A stretch of DNA of 64,000 nucleotides, from positions 6,337,001 to 6,401,000 of the forward strand of contig NC_015703.1 of assembly GCF_000218895.1 (NCBI RefSeq), read 5' to 3'. The notes under the pieces were generated by a model. The model made no database searches, was not told where the DNA came from, and was given only the letters and a program-made list of their open reading frames with translations. Shown one piece after another: positions 17,618 to 26,466 of this stretch (positions within the stretch are counted from its first letter, which is position 1; every line of letters begins with the position of its first letter). The stretch comes from Runella slithyformis DSM 19594. Its GTDB lineage: Bacteria; Bacteroidota; Bacteroidia; Cytophagales; Spirosomataceae. Made by a program: the position numbers and the translations under genes.

Positions 17618-17737
17618 GTGCCGGAAGTTTCGCTCTGCTGCATTGTTTTGCAACACAAAAAACAAACCCAAAAGTGCTTCCGGACCCGACACATTGAGCT
17701 CTGCTTTTTAGTCGCACAATATCTTCCCGCGGACGGT

Positions 17738-17802
17738 CGCAGATAACACGGATTTTTTTCTGTGCAAATCAGCGCTGTAGTCTAATCTGTGTTTATCAGC
17801 GG
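17738..17802. repeat. imperfect inverted CTGTG-type element
   Basis: TCGCAGATAACACGGATTT and, inverted, AATCTGTGTTTATCAGCGG form imperfect arms around a short centre. The word content resembles the 134-bp element at 1061-1194, so both may be decayed copies of one intergenic repeat family. Confidence 0.4.
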
Positions 17803-17918
17803 GCTTCCACGGCTGCCCGATTCAAGCAAAACGAGTACTTTGTACTGTAACTGATACTCCATTAGGGGTAAACCATTCAAAAAACACATTTTATACAAGA
17901 TTTAGGAAAGACAATGAG

Positions 17919-17947
17919 TTGTTAGTACTGAGTATTCAATAACTTTG
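17919..17947 (+). promoter_or_regulatory. Bacteroidota-type promoter for the DinB gene
   Basis: TTG (17919-17921), 18 bp, TAACTTTG (17940-17947), a close match to the sigma-A consensus of this phylum, 60 bp upstream of the ATG at 18008. Confidence 0.6.
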
Positions 17948-18007
17948 CATTTGTTATAATTTCACCAAAAAACTACTGATAACAAAAAACTTCGCTGAAC
18001 TATCCCA

Positions 18008-18571
18008 ATGGACAAAAAAGAAGAATTACTCCGAATTATTGATCAATTTAATCTCATATACGAAAGCGAAGAAGCATGGCATGGCCCTTCGGTAGTAGAG
18101 GTACTCAGTGATGTTTCGTGGGAAATGGCCTCTCAGAAAATTATGCCCAATACCCACAGCATTGCGGAATTGGTGTATCACATGACCACGTGGCGCATTT
18201 TTGTGGTCAAACGCTTACAGGGTGACGGCGAATACGAAGTAACCAAAGCCCGCGATTGGAAATCGTTTATTGTTTTTGACGAATTTGAGTGGGAAGCGCT
18301 CCAAATGGAGTTGAGCCTGAGCCAGGAAGAATTGATCGCCGAACTCGAAAAGCGCGAAGACGATGAGTTTCTGGAAGAAATCGTCCCGGGGCGCGAATAT
18401 GATTTTTATACCATGCTTCACGGCATTCTGCAACACGACCTCTACCACGCCGGCCAAATCTCTATCCTGAAAAAAGCCCTGCTTTATAAAGGACTCGGAA
18501 AAAAAAGCCGCTCCGAAGAGGATGACTACTACGGCAGCGGCGGCAGTGATGAATTTGATGATATGTACTGA
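18008..18571 (+). CDS. DinB family protein
   Basis: A 187-residue DinB/YfiT-like four-helix-bundle protein. The metal-binding triad is visible as His58 (ELVYHMTTWR), His143 and His147 (LQHDLYHAGQI). The family includes damage-inducible proteins and thiol-dependent transferases; the reaction here cannot be told. The C-terminus has an unusual acidic, Gly/Ser/Asp/Tyr-rich tail (after residue 165). It has its own promoter, and the hydrolase-fold gene follows 45 bp later on the same strand. Confidence 0.88.
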   Translation: MDKKEELLRIIDQFNLIYESEEAWHGPSVVEVLSDVSWEMASQKIMPNTHSIAELVYHMTTWRIFVVKRLQGDGEYEVTKARDWKSFIVFDEFEWEALQMELSLSQEELIAELEKREDDEFLEEIVPGREYDFYTMLHGILQHDLYHAGQISILKKALLYKGLGKKSRSEEDDYYGSGGSDEFDDMY

Positions 18572-18616
18572 TAACCTACCAAACTACCCCTTTCCCTAAA
18601 CTTTTTGTTTCGTCTC

Positions 18617-19486
18617 ATGCGGATAATCGTTCTTCTGAGTTTGTGGGGTGTGTTGGCGGGAAGCGTTTCGGCCCAGAAAATAGTAACCGGCTTAGCGGCG
18701 GTTGCAAACACAAAGCTTTATTATGAAATGGAAGGCAAAGGAGATCCGGTCGTGTTTATCCACGAAACGGCGCTTGATACGCGCCAGTGGGATGCTCAAT
18801 GGAAAGCCTTTGCCCGTCATTTTAAAGTGATCCGTTATGATATTCGCGGTTTTGGACAATCAGACCGCGCCCGCGATCCGCACAATCCAAGTGAAGACTT
18901 AAAGGGATTGTTGGACTATCTTCACATTGAGAAAGCTCACATTGTAGGACTGGCCCTGGGGGGAAATGTGGCGCTCAATTTTGCCGCAAAATACCCCGGT
19001 CGGGTCCTTAAAATAGTGGCGGCAGATGCCACCCTCGACGGATTTACGGACTACACACCGCTGTTGAACGCTACCGTTGGAAGAATCATTGACCTTGCTT
19101 CGCACCAAGGCTGGCACGACGAACAACAGGATGTATGGCTGCGCTCTCCGCTTATGCGTCTCTACGCCGCCGACGACAAAACGGTCATTAATCTCAGCGA
19201 AATGATCTGTGATTATCACGGCGATCATTTTATCAATCCCCGCATTGATCCTGCTTTCGGCACCCCCTCTACCCTGGAACTTTTATCAACAGTCACCGCT
19301 CCTACACTCGTGTTGGTGGGGGAAAAAGACGAAGAAAGTTTTCATCGGGTGGCCAATCTGCTCGTAAAAAAAATACCTAACGTCCGCAAAAAGGAGATCA
19401 AAGGCGCCGGCCATTTATCAAATATGGATAAACCCAAAGTATTCAATAAGCTGACCATTCAATTTTTAAACACCATCCGGCGGTGA
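18617..19486 (+). CDS. alpha/beta-hydrolase-fold protein lacking the nucleophile serine
   Basis: A 289-residue exported protein, starting at the ATG at 18617 with a signal peptide ending VSAQ. It has the full alpha/beta-hydrolase fold: the oxyanion-loop region VVFIHETALD, cap region, acid loop LVGEKDEESF and base GAGHLSNMDKP. At the nucleophile elbow, where GxSxG is expected, the codons read GLALGG: Ala113 (GCC) replaces serine, one base from TCC. The HG of the oxyanion motif is HE. The frame is intact, so it may be a pseudoenzyme with a binding role, or newly inactivated. It is probably cotranscribed with the DinB gene. Confidence 0.82.
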   Translation: MRIIVLLSLWGVLAGSVSAQKIVTGLAAVANTKLYYEMEGKGDPVVFIHETALDTRQWDAQWKAFARHFKVIRYDIRGFGQSDRARDPHNPSEDLKGLLDYLHIEKAHIVGLALGGNVALNFAAKYPGRVLKIVAADATLDGFTDYTPLLNATVGRIIDLASHQGWHDEQQDVWLRSPLMRLYAADDKTVINLSEMICDYHGDHFINPRIDPAFGTPSTLELLSTVTAPTLVLVGEKDEESFHRVANLLVKKIPNVRKKEIKGAGHLSNMDKPKVFNKLTIQFLNTIRR

Positions 19487-19533
19487 TCAAATGAGTCTTT
19501 TATCTTTTTTCTCTCATTGCATTCTACACACAA

Positions 19534-19725
19534 ATGGATCTTGAAAAACGTCGACGATGGGCCAAAATTGCCACGATAGGCATGGGATTGGCTGCTCTCA
19601 TTACCCTGATCGCAGGATTTGTCCAACATTGGAACCTGCCGCGCATTCTGATGGCGGTATGCTTTACGGCCAGCTCGGTATTGTATTATTTTCAGTACAA
19701 AAGTCTGCTCAAGGAAGAAGACTGA
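19534..19725 (+). CDS. small two-helix membrane protein
   Basis: A 63-residue protein with a basic N-terminus (MDLEKRRRWAKI), two likely membrane helices (about 12-30 and 36-53) and a short charged tail. It follows the hydrolase-like gene by 47 bp in the same direction. Composition and spacing look like a real gene, though no family is recognised. Confidence 0.6.
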   Translation: MDLEKRRRWAKIATIGMGLAALITLIAGFVQHWNLPRILMAVCFTASSVLYYFQYKSLLKEED

Positions 19726-19919
19726 CGATACGAGCCGGACAGCGGCAGAGATAACAATTTGATAACTCTTCTTCAATTCCCTGTTTGTAAAGCCCTTATT
19801 CTTTTTATTCTTCCCAATCCCGTCGCGCTCGTCTGAATTCAGGAAGTAAGGTGTAGCCTGTTTATACTTTTGTACAGTATATTTACCTGAATTCGTATCA
19901 TTTTTTCCCCTCACTGATA

Positions 19920-22496
19920 ATGGATAGCAGAAGAGACTTTCTAAAAAAAGCGGCGCTCCTTTCGAGTGGAGCCGGCATTTGGGGTATGTTGCCCGAGTCG
20001 ATCCAAAAAGCCCTTGAAATCAACCCCCTCCAAGGCAGTACGTATTTGGATGCCGAGCACATTGTGGTGTTGATGCAGGAAAACCGCTCCTTTGACCACT
20101 GCTTCGGAACCCTTCGGGGGGTAAGAGGATACAATGACCCGCGTGCCATCACGCTGCCCAACAAAAACCCCGTCTGGCTCCAACGAAATGCGGCGGGTGA
20201 TACCTACGCCCCTTTCCGACTTGACATAAAAGATACCAAAGCTACGTGGATGAGCGCCCTGCCCCACTCGTGGGAAAACCAGGTCGACGCCCGTAACGAC
20301 GGTAAATACGACCGCTGGCTCGACGTAAAGCGCTCCGGCAACAAAGAATACGCCAATATGCCCCTCACGATGGGCTATTATAATCGGGAAGACATTCCGT
20401 TCTATTACGCGCTGGCCGATGCCTTCACGGTGTGCGATCAACATTTCTGCTCTTCGCTGACGGGTACCACCCCCAACCGTCTGTATCTTTGGACGGGAAC
20501 AATCCGCGAAAAACCCAACATTGAATCCAAAGCAAACGTCCGCAACTCCGACGTCGACTACGGAGATGAAGCAAGCTGGACCACCTTTCCGGAACGTTTG
20601 GAAGACAATAATATCTCCTGGAAAATCTATCAGAATGAATTGAGCCTTCCCATGGGTTTTACGGGCGAAGAAGAAGCCTGGCTTGCCAATTTTACCGATA
20701 ATCCCATCGAATGGTTTACCCAATACCACGTACGGTTCTCAAGCGGCTATCAGAAGTTTTTGGCGGCACAGCTGAAAACATTGCCCGATGAAATTGCCGC
20801 GTTGGAACAAAAACTGAAAACCCTGCCTCCCGCCGGTAAAGAAACCGAAACCGCCCAAAAAGCCCTGAAACAGAAACAGGATATGCTTATGGCGGCGAAC
20901 CGGGACCGCGAGAAATGGAGTCGAGAAAACTTTGAAAAGCTCTCCCAACGCGAAAAGAACCTGCACCAAAAAGCGTTTACTACCAATATCAACGACCCTC
21001 ATTACCACGAACTCACCACACATACCTACAAAGACGGTGACATTGAGCGTCAGGTATCTATTCCCAAAGGCGATACACTCTATCAATTCAGGGAAGATGT
21101 CAAAACGGGAAATCTGCCGACGATTTCGTGGGTGGTGGCGCCTGAAAGCTTCTCCGATCACCCGGGTGCACCCTGGTACGGTGCCTGGTACATTTCGGAG
21201 GTCATGGATATTCTGACCCAGAACCCCGACGTATGGAAAAAAACGATTTTCATTATAACCTACGACGAAAACGACGGGTATTTTGACCACGTTCCGCCAT
21301 TTGTAGCTCCTAAACCTGACCTTTCCGACGGTTTGGTTTCCAAAGGTATCGACCCGAGCGTGGAGCACGTAAGCATGGAGCAGGAAAACAAACGCAAAGA
21401 AGCAAGTCCGCAAAACAGAGGACGCGCCGGCTCCATTGGATTGGGATACAGAGTACCTATGCTGATCGCATCCCCCTGGAGCAGAGGCGGCTATGTCAAT
21501 TCTCAGGTATTTGACCATACGTCGGTCCTGCAGTTTATGGAACATTTTCTGAGCCATAAAACCAAGAAAAAAATCGAAGAAACCAACATCAGCGCCTGGC
21601 GTCGCACCGTTTGCGGCGACCTTACGTCGGCCTTTCGGCCCTACAACGGCGAAGAGATAAAACTGCCGGCTTCGGTTGTAAAAGAGGCGTTCATTCAGAG
21701 TGTGCATAAAGCAAAATTCAAAAAAGCACCGTCAAATTTTAAAAAACTTACAGCAGAAGACATTGAACAGATCAGCCTTAACCCCGCGGCCTCTCCGCTG
21801 CTGCCGCAACAGGAAAAAGGGATCCGCCCTGCCTCCGCGCTGCCGTATGAGCTGTATGCCGAAGGAAAATTGAGCGCCGACAAAAAAACGTTTCAGATTC
21901 ACCTCAGCGCCCAAAATGACGTATTCGGCAAAAAGGCTGTCGGTTCGCCTTTTCACGTATATGCTCCTCATAAGTATCGTAAACAAGCCGACGGTGCATT
22001 CGAAGACCTGAAGGCGTGGTCGTATGCCGTAAAGGCGGGTGATACCCTGACGGATAACTGGCCGCTGCAAAATTTTGAAAATGAACGTTACCTGCTTCGT
22101 ACCTACGGTCCTAACGGCTTTTTCCGCGAATTTCAAGGGAATGCCAACGACCCGCAGTTGCAGGTTCAATGCGAATATCAACGCTCCACGCCGCAGGGAA
22201 AGCAATTGACCGGTAACGTCGAGGTAAAACTCCGCAACCTGGACCCGCAGCGAAAACTGAAAATAAAGATCATCGATAATGCCTACAAAACAGGGACCCA
22301 ATCCCGCACACTCAACACAACCTCCGACAAGGGAAGTCCCCTATCGGTCATTCTGGACCTTAAAGCCAGTTTTGGGTGGTACGATTTCAGCGTAAAAGTG
22401 GAAGGGTTTGACGCCTTTGAGCAGCGTTTTGCCGGAAGGGTGGAAACCGGAAAAACCACCTTCAGCGACCCGGTCATGGGGCGGGTGGAAGTGTAA
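19920..22496 (+). CDS. plcN: phosphocholine-specific phospholipase C, Tat-exported
   Basis: An 858-residue acid-phosphatase-superfamily phospholipase C. The Tat signal RRDFLKK is at 4-10, so it is exported folded. The phosphoesterase domain (about 44-560) begins with the metal and nucleophile motif LMQENRSFDHCFG (51-63) and includes TYDENDGYFDHVPP. Two DUF756 beta-sandwich domains follow (about 645-735 and 770-855). It is expected to cleave phosphatidylcholine or sphingomyelin headgroups in the periplasm or outside the cell. TACTTTTG at 19865-19872 may be its -7 box. A terminator follows directly. The symbol follows the Pseudomonas PlcN/PlcH family; specificity is not proven. Confidence 0.93.
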   Translation: MDSRRDFLKKAALLSSGAGIWGMLPESIQKALEINPLQGSTYLDAEHIVVLMQENRSFDHCFGTLRGVRGYNDPRAITLPNKNPVWLQRNAAGDTYAPFRLDIKDTKATWMSALPHSWENQVDARNDGKYDRWLDVKRSGNKEYANMPLTMGYYNREDIPFYYALADAFTVCDQHFCSSLTGTTPNRLYLWTGTIREKPNIESKANVRNSDVDYGDEASWTTFPERLEDNNISWKIYQNELSLPMGFTGEEEAWLANFTDNPIEWFTQYHVRFSSGYQKFLAAQLKTLPDEIAALEQKLKTLPPAGKETETAQKALKQKQDMLMAANRDREKWSRENFEKLSQREKNLHQKAFTTNINDPHYHELTTHTYKDGDIERQVSIPKGDTLYQFREDVKTGNLPTISWVVAPESFSDHPGAPWYGAWYISEVMDILTQNPDVWKKTIFIITYDENDGYFDHVPPFVAPKPDLSDGLVSKGIDPSVEHVSMEQENKRKEASPQNRGRAGSIGLGYRVPMLIASPWSRGGYVNSQVFDHTSVLQFMEHFLSHKTKKKIEETNISAWRRTVCGDLTSAFRPYNGEEIKLPASVVKEAFIQSVHKAKFKKAPSNFKKLTAEDIEQISLNPAASPLLPQQEKGIRPASALPYELYAEGKLSADKKTFQIHLSAQNDVFGKKAVGSPFHVYAPHKYRKQADGAFEDLKAWSYAVKAGDTLTDNWPLQNFENERYLLRTYGPNGFFREFQGNANDPQLQVQCEYQRSTPQGKQLTGNVEVKLRNLDPQRKLKIKIIDNAYKTGTQSRTLNTTSDKGSPLSVILDLKASFGWYDFSVKVEGFDAFEQRFAGRVETGKTTFSDPVMGRVEV

Positions 22497-22519
22497 ACCA
22501 TTCTCGCTCATTCTTTTTC

Positions 22520-22545
22520 AAAAAGCCCCGGTATGGGGCTTTTTT
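22520..22545 (+). terminator. rho-independent terminator after the phospholipase gene
   Basis: AGCCCC-GGTAT-GGGGCT followed by TTTTT, 24 bp past the stop codon. The A-run on the left makes it usable in both directions. Confidence 0.85.
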
Positions 22546-22831
22546 GTAAAACAGCCAACACTCGGCTCACCCTTTAGGCCTAATGTACGGTAAGTTTCGT
22601 CAGGAAATGAAACAGCTGCTTCTCAATAAGCCCAAAAAAACAATCCGGTTTGCTGCTTATGTTGATAAACACAGGGCACTGCGACATTGATTACAATCCC
22701 CCCAAAAGAACTCTCTTTCACGTTTGAACATGCCCCTCAAAATCAACCATCTGCTCCGGCTTGCTACCGCAACCCCCGCTCACGCATGTTTATTGTAAAT
22801 TTGATTTTTATGGTTATTTTCGGTGAATACC
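22546..22831. other. intergenic stretch, nothing recognised
   Basis: About 290 bp between the phospholipase terminator and the cytochrome promoter. No coding frame, hairpin or repeat of note was found. Confidence 0.5.
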
Positions 22832-22861
22832 TTGCACCTTTTTACTTTTTTCATAAGTTTG
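22832..22861 (+). promoter_or_regulatory. Bacteroidota-type promoter for the cytochrome gene
   Basis: TTG (22832-22834), 19 bp, TAAGTTTG (22854-22861): both boxes and the spacing match the phylum consensus. The ATG follows at 22893. Confidence 0.7.
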
Positions 22862-22892
22862 CTTTTACAACTTTTTAACCTCCCTTTTTAGC

Positions 22893-23411
22893 ATGAAAAA
22901 ATGGATTACTGCGCTTTTTGCTATTACGGCTGTAGTGTCGTTGGTAGCACTCACCCCTTCACGTGTTTCGACCAAGTCTGCGGACCCGCGCGAGGACAGT
23001 CTTGCCGCTGATCGCGCCAAATACACCAAAATGGTCAAGGAAGCCATTGCTGGAAAAGAAAAGCTCCCCGCTGAAGAAGTATTTAAAAACATCAAAATCT
23101 TCAAAGGACAGCCGGCTGAAGCTGTATTGGGTATTATGGAAAACCGATGGAGTAAAACCCTCGGCGTAAGCTGTAACCACTGTCACAATGTAAAAGACTG
23201 GGCATCTGAAGAAAAACACGACCATCAGATTGCCCGTGAAATGGTGGCAATGGTAGGGAAAATCAATGATGACCTGATCGCAACCATGCCTTCATACGCC
23301 ACCAAAGATCGTAAGCCACGCATTGGCTGCAGCACTTGCCACCGCGGTGAGTCACACCCCGGTCGTCCAAACGTTGCCCGTCCGGGCGCAGCAGGTCCTC
23401 CAAGAAATTAA
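22893..23411 (+). CDS. dihaem c-type cytochrome, photosynthetic reaction-centre cytochrome subunit family
   Basis: A 172-residue exported protein with a signal peptide (about 1-21). Two haem-attachment motifs are seen: CNHCH at 94-98 and CSTCH at 146-150. The block before the first motif (ENRWSKTLGVSCNHCHNVKDW) and the second in IGCSTCHRG are those of the CytoC_RC family, named for phototrophic reaction centres but common in non-phototrophic Bacteroidota, where it probably passes electrons in the periplasm. The C-terminus is rich in Pro/Gly/Ala/Arg. It has its own promoter and a shared terminator, so it is a single-gene unit. Confidence 0.92.
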   Translation: MKKWITALFAITAVVSLVALTPSRVSTKSADPREDSLAADRAKYTKMVKEAIAGKEKLPAEEVFKNIKIFKGQPAEAVLGIMENRWSKTLGVSCNHCHNVKDWASEEKHDHQIAREMVAMVGKINDDLIATMPSYATKDRKPRIGCSTCHRGESHPGRPNVARPGAAGPPRN

Positions 23412-23420
23412 TTTTCAGCA

Positions 23421-23475
23421 GACCACATAAAAAACGTCGAATGGATAAAAGCCATTCGACGTTTTTTATGTGGTC
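23421..23475. terminator. bidirectional terminator, 24-bp perfect stem
   Basis: GACCACATAAAAAACGTCG at 23421-23439 continues to 23444 and pairs perfectly with 23452-23475 around a 7-nt loop. A/T runs inside both arms make U-tracts for the cytochrome gene (plus) and the convergent isomerase gene (minus). Confidence 0.85.
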
Positions 23476-23530
23476 GCTATTGATCTCTATGGGAGTGTGT
23501 CAGGATTTGAGAACTCTGACACTGAAGCAC

Positions 23531-24583
23531 TTACAAGCCAAGTACTTTACGATTAAAGGCCTCGTCTGCACCGGTACCCGCAAAATCATCGAATGCTTTT
23601 TCAGTGACCTGAATGATGTGATCGGCAATGAACGGTGCGCCTTCCGCCGCTCCCTGTACAGGCGACTTGATGCAGCACTCCCATTCCAATACCGCCCAGC
23701 CGTCGTAGTTATATTGCGACAGTTTAGAGAAAATACCACTGAAATCTACCTGACCGTCGCCCAACGAACGGAAACGACCTGCCCGATCAGCCCAACCTTG
23801 GAAACCGCTGTATACGCCCTGCTTGCCCGTTGGGTTAAATTCAGCGTCTTTGACGTGGTAGGCAAAAATGCGCTCATGGTAAAAATCAATGAACTGGAGG
23901 TAATCTAACTGCTGCAATACAAAGTGGCTTGGGTCGTAGTTGATACCCGCCCGCGGGTGATTGCCGACAGCCTCCAAAAACATTTCAAACGTGATACCAT
24001 CGTGAAGGTCTTCACCGGGGTGAAGCTCATAGCCCACGTTTACACCGGCTTCATCAAAGGCATTCAGGATTGGGGTCCAACGCTTACCCAACTCTTTAAA
24101 GCCCGTTTCCACCAAGCCCGCAGGACGCTGCGGCCACGGATACAAAAACGGCCATAACAACGCACCGGAGAACGTTACGTGCGATTTCAATCCCATATTT
24201 TGAGAAGCTTTGGCCGCCCACATCATTTGCTGCACCGCCCATTCGGTCCGGGCAGCGGGGTTATTGCGAACTTCGGGAGCGGCAAATCCGTCGAACATCG
24301 GATCGTAGGCCGGGTGAACGGCCACCAGCTGCCCCTGTAAGTGCGAAGAAAGTTCGGTCACTTCTACGCCGATATCGGCCAGTTTCCCTTTGTATTCATC
24401 GCAATACGTTTTTGACTCGGCAGCGGTTTTGAGATCAATGCAACGCGGATCCCACGTCGGAATTTGAATGCCCTTGTAGCCCAGGTCGGCCATGTATGCG
24501 GCGATGGTGTCCAACGAATTGAAAGGGGCTTCATCGCCCATGAATTGCGCCAAAAATATGGCAGGTCCTTTGATGGTTTTCAT
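23531..24583 (-). CDS. sugar phosphate isomerase/epimerase family TIM-barrel protein
   Basis: A 350-residue xylose-isomerase-like TIM barrel. The ATG at 24583 (MKTIKGPAIF) is preferred over the TTG two codons upstream. Metal-site residues appear in VGYELHPGEDLHDG, INYDPSHF, AYHVKDAE and the late AVLEWEC. Close relatives act on inositol- or keto-sugar-type substrates and are often encoded next to a Gfo/Idh/MocA dehydrogenase, as here with one broken gene between. Cytoplasmic, no signal peptide. The substrate is not known. Confidence 0.9.
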   Translation of the reverse strand: MKTIKGPAIFLAQFMGDEAPFNSLDTIAAYMADLGYKGIQIPTWDPRCIDLKTAAESKTYCDEYKGKLADIGVEVTELSSHLQGQLVAVHPAYDPMFDGFAAPEVRNNPAARTEWAVQQMMWAAKASQNMGLKSHVTFSGALLWPFLYPWPQRPAGLVETGFKELGKRWTPILNAFDEAGVNVGYELHPGEDLHDGITFEMFLEAVGNHPRAGINYDPSHFVLQQLDYLQFIDFYHERIFAYHVKDAEFNPTGKQGVYSGFQGWADRAGRFRSLGDGQVDFSGIFSKLSQYNYDGWAVLEWECCIKSPVQGAAEGAPFIADHIIQVTEKAFDDFAGTGADEAFNRKVLGL

Positions 24584-24639
24584 ATACAATTAGTGAATGA
24601 GAAAATTAGTGAATGACAGGGCTGCCCGTGCAGCGAATG

Positions 24640-25013
24640 TTATTTACCTGTACTGCCTCCGACGTAAGAAAGGATTTTTAACAATTCTCCTCCTTCATTG
24701 ATAAGTTCATTTAATTTGTTTTCGGTTACAATTTCGGCAAAGATGAGCATTTCCGGCCATCCGATAGATTCATACAATTCTTCAACAGCAATGCTGCGTT
24801 TGGCAAAAAATTCGTTTTGACTGCGAGAACGTCGAACAGCACGAACATTTATGGCGGAGGATGATGATGAGCGAATTAATTGCTTTCCATCATGGTGGGC
24901 AATAAAGTCTTTTTCAGATAATGAGCGATAAACGCGAACACAACGAATGAAAAAGTTCTGATACGTTGTTGAAGCAACTCAACAAATTGTTCTTTTTCAT
25001 CCTTTATATTCAC
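24640..25013 (-). pseudogene. four-helix bundle protein (23S rRNA-intervening-sequence family), frameshifted
   Basis: The minus strand encodes a four-helix-bundle protein in two frames. The N-terminus starts at GTG (25013) with DEKEQFVELLQQRIRTF; the frame then changes at a T5 run near 24950, after which IRCVRVYRSLSEKDF, IRSSSSSAINVRAVRRSRS and NEFFAKRSIAVEEL follow to a TAA at 24640-24642. One extra T in the run would restore a single frame of about 125 codons. These residues match the typical family pattern (RTxxFxIRCVRVYRSL, then QLIRSSSS and RxRSxxEFFAKxSIxxEE). The gene sits just downstream of the oxidoreductase gene. It is either a pseudogene or a sequencing indel. Confidence 0.7.
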
Positions 25014-25040
25014 TCAATCACTCATTAACACATTCACCCA

Positions 25041-26189
25041 TTAATTTTTAAACTTCACCCATTTGCTGTTGCTCTTGCCCGATGCAATGACGGTTTCGAC
25101 AAACTGCATTCCGCGAATTCCATCGTCGATGGTCGGGAAATCCAGGTCAAACTCATTCGGTTCTTCGCCGTTCATGCGCTTACGCACGGTACGGGCAAAA
25201 TTGCGGTATACGTTGGCAAACGCTTCCAAATAACCCTCGGGATGCCCAAACGGAATACGGGTATGAGCGTTGGCCGAATCTGACAACTTACCCACTGAAG
25301 GCTGGTATATTTGATAGCCGTCGATGGTTTTATGATGCAGGTATTGCGGTTTTTCCTGGTGCCACTGCAAAGTCCCTAACTCACCGTACACTCTGATGTT
25401 GAGACCGTTCCAGTCGCCGTTGCAGATCTGACTGCAATGCAGGATTCCTTTGGCACCGTTGTCAAAATGAAGCAGTACGTTGGCATCATCGTCCAGTACG
25501 CGACCTTCCACCACCCGACTGACATCAGCGCACAATTCCGTGATCTTCAGACCGGTGATGTATTCCGCTAAATTTTCGGCGTGGGTACCGATGTCACCCA
25601 CGGCACCCGCGATGCCTGAGCGCTTCGGATCGGTGCGCCATTCAGCTTGCTTAGCGCCTTCTTTTTCAATCGGAAACGACAGCCAGCCCTGCGGATACTC
25701 CACAACCACCTTACGGATGGTACCCAGCACACCGCTTTTTACGAGTTGTCGGGCTTCCTTTACCATGGCATAGCCCGTATAATTGTGAGTAAGGGCAAAC
25801 GTGAGTCCGGTTTTTTCGATAATATCTTTCAATTTTTTGGCTTCCGGCAGCGAGAACGTCACCGGCTTGTCGCAAATAACGTGAAAACCGTTTTCCAGAG
25901 CCATTTTTGCGGGGGCAAAGTGCATGTGGTTAGGAGTAACGATCGAAATCGCATCCATGCGGTCTTTACGACGTTTTTCTTTTTGGATCATCTCCTTAAA
26001 ATCGCCGTAACAACGTTCGGCAGGAAGCATAAGGTCTTCGCCCGACGCTTTTGATTTTTCGGGTGTGGAACTGAACGCTCCGCACACCAATTCAATTTCG
26101 CCGTCGATCGCGGCGGCAATACGGTGAACCCCTCCAATAAATGCCCCTCTCCCGCCACCGACCATACCCAGTCTGATTTTACGTGACAT
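25041..26189 (-). CDS. Gfo/Idh/MocA family oxidoreductase
   Basis: A 382-residue NAD(P)-dependent oxidoreductase from the ATG at 26189 (MSRKIRLGM); nine further codons are open upstream. The Rossmann motif GMVGGGRGAFIGGVH is at the N-terminus, ICDKPVTF is the conserved EKP-type lysine motif, and DIGTHAENL supplies the catalytic histidine region. The family oxidises or epimerises sugars and inositols. It is divergent from the MFS carrier and shares its orientation with the isomerase gene, so the three probably handle one imported sugar or polyol. The substrate is not known. Confidence 0.92.
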   Translation of the reverse strand: MSRKIRLGMVGGGRGAFIGGVHRIAAAIDGEIELVCGAFSSTPEKSKASGEDLMLPAERCYGDFKEMIQKEKRRKDRMDAISIVTPNHMHFAPAKMALENGFHVICDKPVTFSLPEAKKLKDIIEKTGLTFALTHNYTGYAMVKEARQLVKSGVLGTIRKVVVEYPQGWLSFPIEKEGAKQAEWRTDPKRSGIAGAVGDIGTHAENLAEYITGLKITELCADVSRVVEGRVLDDDANVLLHFDNGAKGILHCSQICNGDWNGLNIRVYGELGTLQWHQEKPQYLHHKTIDGYQIYQPSVGKLSDSANAHTRIPFGHPEGYLEAFANVYRNFARTVRKRMNGEEPNEFDLDFPTIDDGIRGMQFVETVIASGKSNSKWVKFKN

Positions 26190-26466
26190 ATTATAAGTTT
26201 TAATTGTTAGGCACAATGTTAGCTGTTTTCCCCTGTCAATTGGCCGAGTAAAGAGTAATTTTCAGCAAAAATGCCTTACATTGTTTGTGATGAACCGTTC
26301 ATTTAGGCCAATTTTAAGCAGATTTTCAACGTAATCATTGAAATCTTTATCCTGAAAAAGTAAAAAAAGGGAATTTTCTCATGAGAGTTGGGTAAAAAAA
26401 ACAAAATTAATCCTTTGCCTACTTGATATTATCTGTCTTATCTAACCTTTAACCAACTTTTCAACA

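Larger units (their letters stand above)
17507..18007. other. 501-bp divergent intergenic region
   Basis: Between mltG (minus) and the DinB gene (plus). It holds a promoter for each flanking gene, a GCCGGACGCT direct repeat near 17553-17570, and an imperfect inverted CTGTG-type element at 17738-17802. No convincing coding frame. Confidence 0.6.

Noticed and set aside
17526-17717. 63-codon minus-strand frame upstream of mltG
   Set aside because: It covers the mltG promoter and a GCCGGACGCT repeat, and the translation is Arg/Ser/Cys-rich without a fold.
19941-21707. Two long minus-strand frames (262 and 322 codons) opposite the phospholipase gene
   Set aside because: They are antisense shadows of a strongly supported coding region, with basic, Phe/Val-rich composition and no domains.
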